Shown piece by piece: positions 15,401-22,389 of a DNA stretch of 32,144 nucleotides. Source of the stretch: an uncultured bacterium. GTDB taxonomy: Bacteria; Bacillota; Clostridia; Oscillospirales; Oscillospiraceae. Positions within the stretch are counted from its first letter, which is position 1, and each line of letters opens with the position of its first letter. The position numbers and the translations under genes were made by a program. The notes beneath the pieces were generated by a model. The model had not been told where the DNA came from. It did not search any database and was given only the letters and a program-made list of their open reading frames with translations. The stretch is taken from NCBI GenBank assembly GCA_947073515.1, contig CAMTMC010000034.1, forward strand, positions 1-32,144, in the 5' to 3' direction.

Positions 15401-16228
15401 ATGCCAGAAAAGGTCGTGCCCGGCCCCGTCTGCGATGACCGCAGTATCCGGGAGGCCGTGTGCATACACACGAAAAAAATCTTCGACTCCTGCCGGGATA
15501 AAGACTGCGTCGAGGATCTGAGAGTTTACCCCACCCGTTGCTCCCAGGAGGTCATTGACCGGGCCCAGTCCATCAAGGCCGGCTCCGCCGAGCTGCTGTA
15601 CGCGTACATTGATGTGGAACCGGTCACCTTCAACCGGGGTTTTTATACCGTGGACGTGCGGTATTTCTACCGCGTCACCGCCGACGCCTTTGTGGGCGCC
15701 GCCCGGCCGGTGGAGGTGTGCGGCCTGGCCGTCTTTGACAAGCGGGCCATCCTCTTTGGCAGCGAGAGCGGCTCCAAGAGCTTCTCCTCCAACGCCGAGG
15801 GGAATGAGGTCCAGTGCTGCCCCCAGACCAGCCTGCCCACCGCCGTGGTGGAGGCGGTGGACCCGCTGATCCTCAGCCTGAAGCTGGTGGACGTGTGCGA
15901 GTGCCGCCCCTGCGACTGCGGCTTTGTGGATATCCCCGCCGCCGTGGCCGCCTGCTTCGGCGACGAGATCGTGACGAGCGGCGATGTCCACCGGATCTTC
16001 GTCTCCCTGGGCCAGTTCGCCATCATCCGCATGGAGCGGGACACCCAGCTGCTGATCCCGGCCTACGACTACTGCATCCCCACCAAGGATTGCAGCTGCG
16101 ACAGCTGCGACCAGTGCCAGGAGGACCCCTGCGATCTGTTCCGCCAGGTCCAGTTCCCGGTGGACTCCTTCTTCCCGCCCAACACCCTCCCCAGCTCTGG
16201 AAATTCCAACAACTGCTGCTGCCGCTGA
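15401..16228 (+). CDS. Conserved cysteine-rich protein, possible spore-surface protein
   Basis: A 275-residue protein with about 22 cysteines, no signal peptide and no membrane helix. Cys are spread through the N-terminal part (VCDDRSIREAVC, DSCRDKDC) and concentrated late: VCECRPCDCG, DYCIPTKDCSCDSCDQCQEDPC and the terminal NCCCR. Between them are strand-rich stretches (ELLYAYIDVEPVTFNRGFYTVDVRYFYRVTADAF) with a repeated-barrel look. I recall similar unannotated proteins in Clostridia, but know no function. High Cys with a CCC terminus recalls spore-coat proteins crosslinked by disulphides, and a sigma-K-like promoter motif lies upstream; both are suggestive only. Metal binding is the alternative. 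AGGAGGG precedes the ATG. It stands alone between divergent and convergent neighbours. Confidence 0.82.
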   Translation: MPEKVVPGPVCDDRSIREAVCIHTKKIFDSCRDKDCVEDLRVYPTRCSQEVIDRAQSIKAGSAELLYAYIDVEPVTFNRGFYTVDVRYFYRVTADAFVGAARPVEVCGLAVFDKRAILFGSESGSKSFSSNAEGNEVQCCPQTSLPTAVVEAVDPLILSLKLVDVCECRPCDCGFVDIPAAVAACFGDEIVTSGDVHRIFVSLGQFAIIRMERDTQLLIPAYDYCIPTKDCSCDSCDQCQEDPCDLFRQVQFPVDSFFPPNTLPSSGNSNNCCCR

Positions 16229-16238
16229 GGCAGAGGCA

Positions 16239-16268
16239 AAAAGGGCCGCCCAATCCGGGCGGCCCTTG
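16239..16268. terminator. Bidirectional terminator between convergent genes
   Basis: AAGGGCCGCCC (16242-16252) pairs perfectly with GGGCGGCCCTT (16258-16268) around AATCC. The T-run on the minus strand (16239-16243) suits the leftward nuclease gene best; the rightward tail is weaker. Confidence 0.8.
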
Positions 16269-16288
16269 GCCTTGTGAGACGACAGCCC

Positions 16289-17140
16289 CTACGGCTTGCA
16301 CCGGCCACAGGGCTGGTACCCCCGGTCTACCGCCGCCTGGCGGCTGGGGGCGGTGTCCCGGTTGCTGGCCTGGACATCCTCCACCGAGGGGCAGTCGGGC
16401 AGGTGGAACTTTTTGGTGTTGGTGTTGAGGATGTAGCCGCCTTCGGAGACGTCCCCCTCCGCCGGCGGGTCGGACAGCCAGCTCTCCCCGGTGGCGTAGT
16501 CGATGGTCACCCCGGGCTGGACGTTGTACACATACACACAGAAGGACAGGCCATCGTCCTCCACCGACTGGGCCTCCATCAGCACACCGGAGGCCACCAG
16601 GTCCTCCCCGTCGAAGATGGGGGTGACCCGGTAGAGCACGTGGTTCCAGGTGTCATCCACATAGTCATCCACCGCGTCCTCAAAGGGGAGCATCCCTTGG
16701 ACATTCATGTACCGGGTGCCGGTGATGAGGTTTTTCTCGTTGGCGTTCTCCCCGGCCAGCTGGAAGCCGATGAGGTGGCAGCGGTTGTATAAGTAATTGC
16801 CGTCCACCAGGCCGTCGTATCGGACGGTGTGCCAGCCGGAGGGCTTAATCATGCCGATCTCCCCCCGCTTTTCCGTGGGCATCAGCTCCTGGCAGATGTT
16901 GGCGTAGGCCTGGCCGCACCGGTTCAAGTAGTCCAGGGGGCTGTAGGTCTCAAAGACCTCCACGGTGAGCTCCTCCTGGGTGAAGTAGGGCACGTTGCCG
17001 TTGATCTCCACATAGGGCTCCCCGCTGTAGGCCGGCACCTCGTCCAGGGAGATGGGGGCGGCGGGCGGGGCGTCGCAGGCCGCCAGCGGCAGGAGGAGGA
17101 CGATCAGGAGCGGCAGCAGGGCGCGTTTTAGCTTGTTCAT
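16289..17140 (-). CDS. Secreted lipoprotein DNA/RNA non-specific endonuclease with C-terminal Zn-ribbon-like tail
   Basis: A 283-residue exported nuclease. The N-terminus LKRALLPLLIVLLLPLAACDA is a lipoprotein signal with Cys as the lipidated residue (near 22). The central domain (about 45-235) resembles EndA/streptodornase-type beta-beta-alpha-metal nucleases: GEIGMIKPSGWHTVRYDGL, YNRCHLIGFQLAGENANEKNLITGTRYMNVQGM, in which the His of NRCHLIG (the family's DRGH position) is the general base and the downstream Asn binds metal. The tail YILNTNTKKFHLPDCPSVEDV...YQPCGRCKP has the spaced His, Cys and CxxC of Ada-like metal-binding tails. It should act on the outer membrane surface, in nutrient scavenging, DNA uptake or competition. 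It is last in a leftward row after cls. Confidence 0.9.
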   Translation of the reverse strand: MNKLKRALLPLLIVLLLPLAACDAPPAAPISLDEVPAYSGEPYVEINGNVPYFTQEELTVEVFETYSPLDYLNRCGQAYANICQELMPTEKRGEIGMIKPSGWHTVRYDGLVDGNYLYNRCHLIGFQLAGENANEKNLITGTRYMNVQGMLPFEDAVDDYVDDTWNHVLYRVTPIFDGEDLVASGVLMEAQSVEDDGLSFCVYVYNVQPGVTIDYATGESWLSDPPAEGDVSEGGYILNTNTKKFHLPDCPSVEDVQASNRDTAPSRQAAVDRGYQPCGRCKP

Positions 17141-17198
17141 AGCGGACAGTTCCTTTCCCGGCAGGGGACAGACGGCTTGGCCGACTGTCCCCGTAGAT

Positions 17199-18725
17199 TT
17201 ACATCAGTGGGGCGAAGACCCGCAAGATGCTGCGGTAGAGCTGGAGCAGAATATTCAGGTGCTTGAACCGGCGGATGGAGATGGGCTCGCATACCTTCAG
17301 GGTGTCCAGGAAGTCCCGGCGGATGTCCCGGATGCAGGGGGCCTCGCACAGCCAGACCCCGTCCTCGAAGTGGAGGAACAGGCTGCGGTAGTCCAGGTTG
17401 ACGGTGCCCACCACGGCGAAGCGGTCATCCACCACAAAGTTTTTGGCGTGGATGAAACCGGGGGTGTACTCGCAGATCTTTACGCCCGCCTCCAGCAGAG
17501 GGGGGTAGTGGGCCCGGGTGACCTCGAACACATAGCGCTTGTCCGGGATGTGGGGGGTAATGATCCGCACATCCACCCCGGATTTGGCGGCGTTGCACAG
17601 GGCGGTGTTGGTGGCCACATCGATGATCAGGTAGGGGGTGGTGATATAGATATAGTTCTTGGCCTTGGCGATCATGTTCAGATAGACCGCCTGGCCCACC
17701 GCCTCCCGATCCAGAGGGGTGTCGGTGTAGGGCTGGACGTAGCCCGTCCAGGGCCGCACCGGGGCGGCGGGGGGACGGAAGCGGTCGAATGCCTCGTCCA
17801 GGCCGCAGATGTGGTCCCACATGGTGAGGAACATCACCGTCATGGACCAGACGGCGTCTCCCTCCAGCAGGATGGCGCTGTCTTTCCAGTGGCCGAAGCG
17901 CTCGCGCAGGTTGATATACTCGTCGGCCAGGTTGATCCCGCCGGTGAAGCCCACCTTGCCGTCGATGATCATCAGCTTCCGGTGGTCCCGGTTGTTCAGC
18001 CGCAGGGTCATCACCGGCAGGAAGCGGTTGAACACCCGGCACTGGATCCCCTTTTTCTCCATCTGTTCATTGTAGTCCCGGGGGAGGGTGAACATACAGC
18101 CCATGTCATCGTAGATCAGGCGGACATCCACCCCCTGGGCGGCCTTGTCCTCTAAGATGGACAGGATGCTGTCCCAGAAGACCCCGGGCTCCAGGATGAA
18201 GTATTCCAGGAAAATGTAGCGCTCCGCCTTCTCCAGCTCCTCCAGCATCCGGGGGAAGGCCAGGTCGCCCAGGGCGAAGTACTCCGTCTCCGTGTTGGTG
18301 TAGGCGGGGCAGGCGGCCCGGCGCTCCAGATAGCTGGCCTGCCCGGCGGCGTCCCCCCCCAGGGGGAGGAGGTCGTCGGCCTTGAAGTCCTCCTTCAGGG
18401 TCTGGGCGGACTTCTGGACCATGCCCCGCATCCGCTTCTGGGTGCGCTTGGGGATGGAGCCGCCGCCTACCATCAGGTAGAAGATGCCGCCGAACACCGG
18501 GAAGGGCAGGATGATGAGCAGCCAGGCGATTTTATAGCCAGGCTCCAGCCGGCTGCACAGGATGGCCAGGGCGGAGGCGATGCTGGTGAAGATACACACC
18601 CAGTAGAAGATCTCCAGGTACTCGGAGAAGAGGACTACCATGACGGCCAGGGTGGCGATCTGGGCCAGCAGGGCCAGGGCCACGAACACCGAGCGGTGGA
18701 AGAGGATATAGAGCAGTTTCTTCAT
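17199..18725 (-). CDS. cls: Cardiolipin synthase
   Basis: Makes cardiolipin from two phosphatidylglycerol molecules at the membrane. The 508-residue length and layout match bacterial Cls: two N-terminal membrane helices (VFVALALLAQIATLAVMVVLF and VCIFTSIASALAIL, plus IAWLLIILPFPVFGGIFYLMVGG), then two phospholipase D domains. The first HKD motif is DHRKLMIIDGKVGFTGGINLADEY (His near residue 245), the second FIHAKNFVVDDRFAVVGTVNLDYRSL (His near residue 424). Both catalytic His/Lys/Asp sets are intact. AAGGAGGTG precedes the ATG. The downstream YfcE-like gene lies 30 bp upstream of it on the same strand, so they may be one transcript. The C-terminal LNILLQLYRSILRVFAPLM is typical of the family. 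Confidence 0.95.
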   Translation of the reverse strand: MKKLLYILFHRSVFVALALLAQIATLAVMVVLFSEYLEIFYWVCIFTSIASALAILCSRLEPGYKIAWLLIILPFPVFGGIFYLMVGGGSIPKRTQKRMRGMVQKSAQTLKEDFKADDLLPLGGDAAGQASYLERRAACPAYTNTETEYFALGDLAFPRMLEELEKAERYIFLEYFILEPGVFWDSILSILEDKAAQGVDVRLIYDDMGCMFTLPRDYNEQMEKKGIQCRVFNRFLPVMTLRLNNRDHRKLMIIDGKVGFTGGINLADEYINLRERFGHWKDSAILLEGDAVWSMTVMFLTMWDHICGLDEAFDRFRPPAAPVRPWTGYVQPYTDTPLDREAVGQAVYLNMIAKAKNYIYITTPYLIIDVATNTALCNAAKSGVDVRIITPHIPDKRYVFEVTRAHYPPLLEAGVKICEYTPGFIHAKNFVVDDRFAVVGTVNLDYRSLFLHFEDGVWLCEAPCIRDIRRDFLDTLKVCEPISIRRFKHLNILLQLYRSILRVFAPLM

Positions 18726-18755
18726 GGGAGCACCTCCTTCCCCGGGGCGGGGAGG

Positions 18756-19214
18756 TCAGTCTTGGGGGTGAATGGCGCAGGAGACGCTGCCCTCCTCCAG
18801 CAGGATGAGGCCGTAGCTGGAACGGCTGGGGCCGGGGTTCATCATCCACAGGCCGTCCTCCAGCCGCTGGCACAGGGCCTGGTGGGTGTGGCCGAAGAGC
18901 AGGATGTCCGCCACGCAGGCCCGGGCGTCGGCGATGGCCCGGCTGTAGCCGCCCTTCACGCCCCACAGGTGGCCGTGGGACAGGAGGATGGAGACCCTCT
19001 CCAGGGTGATCTGCTTTTTCAGCGGGGCGGTGGTCCAGCCGTCGCAGTTGCCGGGCACGGTACAGAAGGGAAGCTGGGGGTAGTGCTCCGCCACCTCCTC
19101 GATGTCCTGTTCCAGGTCGCCCAGGTGGATGACCTGGTGGGGCTTGTGCTGGTCAATGGCCCGGTACATCCCGATGAGGGAGCGGTGGGAATCGGAAAAG
19201 ACTAATATTTTCAA
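18756..19214 (-). CDS. YfcE/MJ0936-type metallophosphoesterase
   Basis: A 152-residue calcineurin-like phosphoesterase. All metal motifs are present: FSDSH near the start, HLGDLEQD, PGNCDGW (family GNCD), LSHGHLWGV (GHTHG-type first His pair) and FGHTHQAL. This is the compact YfcE/MJ0936 class, which hydrolyses small phosphodiesters in vitro and usually has no known cellular substrate. The TTG at 19214, directly before KILVFSDSH, is chosen because GAGGTG lies about 7 nt upstream; an in-frame ATG at 19241 would add nine residues but has no ribosome site. It leads a leftward group with cls and is divergent from the small three-gene cluster. Confidence 0.9.
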   Translation of the reverse strand: MKILVFSDSHRSLIGMYRAIDQHKPHQVIHLGDLEQDIEEVAEHYPQLPFCTVPGNCDGWTTAPLKKQITLERVSILLSHGHLWGVKGGYSRAIADARACVADILLFGHTHQALCQRLEDGLWMMNPGPSRSSYGLILLEEGSVSCAIHPQD

Positions 19215-19217
19215 CTG

Positions 19218-19246
19218 TGGCACCTCGCTCTCTGTCTGCATATACT
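19218..19246 (+). promoter_or_regulatory. Possible promoter of the three-gene cluster
   Basis: TATACT (19241-19246) has a poor -35, TGGCAC, 17 bp upstream. The wider CATATACT also resembles sporulation sigma -10 boxes. It is the only candidate in the 60-bp divergent gap. Confidence 0.35.
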
Positions 19247-19276
19247 GGGAGTGAGATTGGAATGGGGGTGATGGAT

Positions 19277-19558
19277 ATGAAATCCAAACAAAACGGACAG
19301 CCAGGCCTGAGGGCCACGGCGGCGGAGCTGGTGAAAAACCGGGAGGCCATCGCCCAGCTGGCCCAGTCCAGCGACGCCCAGCGCCTCATGGCGCTGCTGA
19401 GGGAACAGGGCGGAGGGGTCCAGCAGGCGGCCCAGGCCGCGGCGGCGGGGGACCCCAGCCAGCTGATGGCCATGATGGAACAGCTGATGAACAGCAGGGA
19501 AGGGGCCGAGCTGGTGGACCGGATCGGCGCCCAGGCCAAGCGGTCAGGGCTGGAGTAA
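19277..19558 (+). CDS. Small helical protein of unknown function (cluster gene 1)
   Basis: A 93-residue, mostly helical, soluble protein rich in Ala, Gln and Met: LRATAAELVKNREAIAQLAQSSDAQRLMALLREQ, a short GGGVQQAAQAAAAGDPSQL linker, then MAMMEQLMNSREGAELVDRIGAQAK. Two halves begin similarly (LAQSSDAQRLMALL and AAAGDPSQLMAMM), as if from an internal duplication. No signal peptide, no catalytic motif. The ATG at 19277 follows GGGGG by 8 nt; an ATG two codons earlier is too close to it. The next gene starts 21 nt downstream. I know no function; the company of two more small genes suggests a shared complex. Confidence 0.78.
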   Translation: MKSKQNGQPGLRATAAELVKNREAIAQLAQSSDAQRLMALLREQGGGVQQAAQAAAAGDPSQLMAMMEQLMNSREGAELVDRIGAQAKRSGLE

Positions 19559-19579
19559 CACATCTAAGGAGAGGGGCGG

Positions 19580-20014
19580 GTGAGCGCCGTGGCGGAATTT
19601 GAGGATAAACTGAACGCAATCCTGGGCAACCAGGAGGCGATGGGCCAGATCATGGCGCTGGCCCGCTCCCTGTCCGGAGAGGGGGAACCAGCCCCATCCA
19701 CCCCGGAGGGGACAGGGCCCGGTGGGGTGATCGAGGGGGAGGCCTATCAGGTGTCTGACGCCCCTCAGCCACCGGACCTGTCCGCCCTGCTGGGCCAGCT
19801 GGATCCCAAGATGCTCCAGGCGGGGATGGAGATCATCCGCCAGGTACAGGGCACCGAGGACCGGAACGCCGCGCTGCTCAACGCCCTGCGCCCCTTTATC
19901 AAGGAGGAGCGCAGGGGACGGCTGGACCGGGCCCTCCAGATCGCCCGGATGACCAAGCTGGTCCGGGCGGCCATCGGGGCCTTTGGGGGAAAGGAGGGGG
20001 AGGAGGGTGTATAA
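19580..20014 (+). CDS. Small helical protein of unknown function (cluster gene 2)
   Basis: A 144-residue protein starting at GTG after GGAGAGG. The N-terminal helix FEDKLNAILGNQEAMGQIMALARSLSG is followed by a Pro/Gly-rich linker (about residues 35-65), then helices DLSALLGQLDPKMLQAGMEIIRQVQGTEDRNAALLNALRPFIKEERRGRLDRALQIARMTKLVRAAIGAFGG. The basic stretch FIKEERRGRLDRALQIARMTKLV is the part I recall from other unannotated clostridial proteins. The helix with N/QEAMGQIMALA resembles the repeated unit of cluster gene 1 (SDAQRLMALL), suggesting interaction. No enzyme motif. The last bases overlap the start of cluster gene 3. Confidence 0.8.
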   Translation: MSAVAEFEDKLNAILGNQEAMGQIMALARSLSGEGEPAPSTPEGTGPGGVIEGEAYQVSDAPQPPDLSALLGQLDPKMLQAGMEIIRQVQGTEDRNAALLNALRPFIKEERRGRLDRALQIARMTKLVRAAIGAFGGKEGEEGV

Positions 20015-20351
20015 CCGTTATATCCCCCAGGATGTCTCTTATACCTGGACTGAGGCGGAAAAACCCGCCAGCCCGCCCCAGAGGAACCAGACCGGCCGGG
20101 GAGGGCGGAGCGGGGGCGGGTTCCGCCTGCCGGATTTTCTGTCAGGGAAGGAAGGGCTCTCGGCTTTCTTCCCCACCGGGGAGGGAAAGGGGCTTTCCTC
20201 CCTTTTGAAAACCCTTCACCTGGAGAATATCGACAGCGGGGACCTGCTGCTGTTGTTGATTATGCTGTACCTATTGGTGGAGGGGGACGACCTGGAGCTG
20301 GTCATCGCACTGGGGCTGGTGCTGCTGATGGGCCTGGGGGAGGAGGACTAG
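20007..20351 (+). CDS. Small protein with C-terminal hydrophobic segment (cluster gene 3)
   Basis: A 114-residue protein. The GTG at 20007 is chosen: AAGGAGG lies 9 nt before it and it overlaps the stop of gene 2 by 8 nt; a longer TTG start would run through that ribosome site. The N-terminus YNRYIPQDVSYTW is followed by a Pro/Arg/Gly-rich part and LPDFLSGKEGLSAFF. The C-terminal third (HLENIDSGDLLLLLIMLYLLVEGDDLELVIALGLVLLMGLGEED) alternates two short Leu-rich hydrophobic runs with acidic turns, which could form one hairpin membrane anchor. Function unknown; it is probably the membrane partner of the two helical proteins before it. Confidence 0.78.
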   Translation: MYNRYIPQDVSYTWTEAEKPASPPQRNQTGRGGRSGGGFRLPDFLSGKEGLSAFFPTGEGKGLSSLLKTLHLENIDSGDLLLLLIMLYLLVEGDDLELVIALGLVLLMGLGEED

Positions 20352-20406
20352 CGGTATTCACAAGCTCAGACAGCCGCCTAAGCGCCCGTTTGAGCCCGGC
20401 GGAGGC

Positions 20407-20421
20407 ATTGCCCCGGGCAAT
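20407..20421. repeat. Palindrome with CAATCGAAGGTA motif between convergent genes
   Basis: ATTGCCC-C-GGGCAAT is a near-perfect palindrome, and the following CGAAGGTA continues a 12-base match with 4411-4422. The stretch is also enclosed by GTATTC (20354-20359 region) and GAATAC (20431-20436). It may serve as a terminator for both sides, but there is no T-run. Confidence 0.45.
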
Positions 20422-20443
20422 CGAAGGTAGGAATACAGGTTCT

Positions 20444-21199
20444 TTACTCCTGGGCCTGGTACAGAACCTCCCCGCCGGGGAGGGTGAACTGGGCCCCCGC
20501 GGGACAGGGAGACTGGACCGGGGTCCAGGCGGACATCTGATAGACCACCTGGCCGTCTTCCTCCAGCTCGGCGGCCACCAGAAGGCCGTTGTCCACGCTG
20601 ACCCAGTAGCGCTCCAGGGTGTGCCCGCCCTGGGGGCGGACCTCCACATAGACGCAGGGCAGGTCGCCCTTGCGCTCGTAGCCGGCGGAGATGATATGGC
20701 TGGGGTCCAGCTCCAGCACCGTCTCATAGGTGGGGATGTGCTGGGCCAGGTCGGAGGACAGGCCGTCCGCCGGGGCGGCCTGGTAGTGGGTGTCGCCCTC
20801 ATACCAGTAGTACAGGGTGCCCTCCCCCACCAGGTCGTGGCGGATTACACCGGAGGGGGTGGTCTGGCGGATGTGGGAGAAGCCGCCGTCTACCCACACC
20901 TGGACCTGGGAGGAGGAGCCGCCCCCCTCCCAGAAGGTCTCCACCGTCAGCTCCCGGTAGTAGCTGGAGGGCCGGGCCAGGGTGGCCACCACGCCGGTGA
21001 CCGTCTGGGTGGTGACCTCCACCTGCTGGAACAGGGGGTCGCCGCCGGGGTCAGGGAGGGAGCCGCTGCCCCCGGCGCCGGGCAGCACCACCTCCGGGGT
21101 GTTCAGGGCGAAGAGCCCCCGGCCAAAGCTGGTGAACATGGCGCCTACAATGAGGGCGACCAGCACAATCACAATGACCAGGCGGTTTTTCTGGCCCAT
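20444..21199 (-). CDS. Membrane-anchored exported protein, LolA/MucB-like beta fold suspected
   Basis: A 251-residue protein with one N-terminal membrane helix (NRLVIVIVLVALIVGAMFTSF) and a large outside part. The outside domain alternates long strands (YYRELTVETFWEGGGSSSQVQVWVDGGFSHIRQTTPSGVIRHDLVGEGTLYYWYEGDTHYQ, then GDLPCVYVEVRPQGGHTLERYWVSVDNGLLVAAELEEDGQVVYQMSAW). This order resembles lipoprotein-carrier-type folds (LolA, RseB), inferred from pattern only. Two Cys (PCVYV, SPCPAG) are on the outside. The ATG at 21199 follows AAAGGAGC by 7 nt; the frame is open upstream. It lies 41 nt after wecB on the same strand, so it is probably the last gene of a wall-polymer transcript. Confidence 0.78.
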   Translation of the reverse strand: MGQKNRLVIVIVLVALIVGAMFTSFGRGLFALNTPEVVLPGAGGSGSLPDPGGDPLFQQVEVTTQTVTGVVATLARPSSYYRELTVETFWEGGGSSSQVQVWVDGGFSHIRQTTPSGVIRHDLVGEGTLYYWYEGDTHYQAAPADGLSSDLAQHIPTYETVLELDPSHIISAGYERKGDLPCVYVEVRPQGGHTLERYWVSVDNGLLVAAELEEDGQVVYQMSAWTPVQSPCPAGAQFTLPGGEVLYQAQE

Positions 21200-21240
21200 C
21201 TCACCAGCTCCTTTCTCAGAATTGGACGGGTCCGGGGCCC

Positions 21241-22389
21241 CTAGGCGCCGAATTCCTCCGGCGGATTGGCCCGCAGGCCGAAGCGCCACTCGATGGCGTC
21301 GGCGATACGGCGGCAGGACTGGCCGTCCCCGTAGGGGTTGACGGCCCGGGCCATTTTGTCATACTCTGTCTGGTCGGACAGCAGGGTGGAGGCCAGCTGG
21401 AAGATAGGCTCCTCCTCCACGCCGGCCAGGCGGACCGTGCCGGCGGCCACCGCCTCGGGGCGCTCGGTCTCCCGCCGGAGGACCAGCACCGGCTTGCCCA
21501 GGGCGGGGGCCTCCTCCTGGAGGCCGCCGGAGTCGGTGAGCACCAGGCGGCACCGGGCCATCAGGTTGTGCATCTCGTCCACCGCCAGAGGGGCGATGAG
21601 GTGGATACGGGGGTGGTTGTCCAGATATTTGTGTGCCGCCTCCTGGACCACCGGGGACAGGTGGACGGGGTAGACCAGCTCCACCTCCGGGAAGGCGTCC
21701 GCCAGCCGGCGCAGGGCGGTCATAATGCTGGCCATGGGCTGGCCGTAGTTCTCCCGCCGGTGGCAGGTGACCAGCACCACCTTGCGCTGGCCGTAATCCA
21801 AGGCGTTGAGGGTGGGGTCAGAGAAGGTAAAGAAGTGGGATATGGTAGTCTGGAGGGCGTCGATCACGGTGTTGCCGGTGAGGAAAACCCCCTGGGTGAC
21901 GTTCTCCCGGGCCAGGTTCTCCCGGTTGGCGGCGGTGGGGCAGAAGTGCAGATCGGCGATGGAGCTCACCAGCTTCCGGTTCATCTCCTCCGGGTAGGGG
22001 GAGAGCTTGTCGTAGGTGCGCAGGCCGGCTTCCACGTGCCCCACGGGGATTTTGTGGTAGAAGGCGGCCAGGGCGCCGGCGAAGGTGGTGGAGGTGTCCC
22101 CGTGGACCAGCACCAGGCCGGGCCGGGCCCGCTCCAGCACCTCCTCCATGCCCAGCAGGGTTTTGGAGGTGATGGTGGACAGGGTCTGCCGGGGCTCCAT
22201 GATATTCAGGTCGAAGTCGGGCCGCAGGCCGAAGATGTCCAGCACCGAGTCCAGCATCTCCCGGTGCTGGGCGGTGACGCAGCACAGGGCCTCAAGCCCC
22301 GGCCGGCGGGCCAGCTCCAGGGCCAGGGGGGCCATTTTCACCGCCTCTGGCCGGGTGCCGAAGATGGTCATGACTTTCAGTTTGCTCAT
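21241..22389 (-). CDS. wecB: UDP-N-acetylglucosamine 2-epimerase (non-hydrolysing)
   Basis: Interconverts UDP-GlcNAc and UDP-ManNAc in the cytosol, supplying ManNAc for wall teichoic acid or capsule. The 382-residue protein has the full signature: MTIFGTRPEAVKMAPL at the start, HREMLDSVLDIF, LVHGDTSTTFAGALAAFY, GHVEAGLRTYDKLSPYPEEMNRKL, VTCHRRENYGQPM, TDSGGLQEEAPALGKPVLVLRRETERPEAV and GNPYGDG-like VNPYGDGQS near the end. The catalytic Asp, Glu and His positions seen in MnaA are present. The ATG at 22389 overlaps the tagO stop as ATGA, so the two are translationally coupled. The long GC-rich frame continues upstream into tagO antiphase, which is not coding. Confidence 0.96.
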   Translation of the reverse strand: MSKLKVMTIFGTRPEAVKMAPLALELARRPGLEALCCVTAQHREMLDSVLDIFGLRPDFDLNIMEPRQTLSTITSKTLLGMEEVLERARPGLVLVHGDTSTTFAGALAAFYHKIPVGHVEAGLRTYDKLSPYPEEMNRKLVSSIADLHFCPTAANRENLARENVTQGVFLTGNTVIDALQTTISHFFTFSDPTLNALDYGQRKVVLVTCHRRENYGQPMASIMTALRRLADAFPEVELVYPVHLSPVVQEAAHKYLDNHPRIHLIAPLAVDEMHNLMARCRLVLTDSGGLQEEAPALGKPVLVLRRETERPEAVAAGTVRLAGVEEEPIFQLASTLLSDQTEYDKMARAVNPYGDGQSCRRIADAIEWRFGLRANPPEEFGA

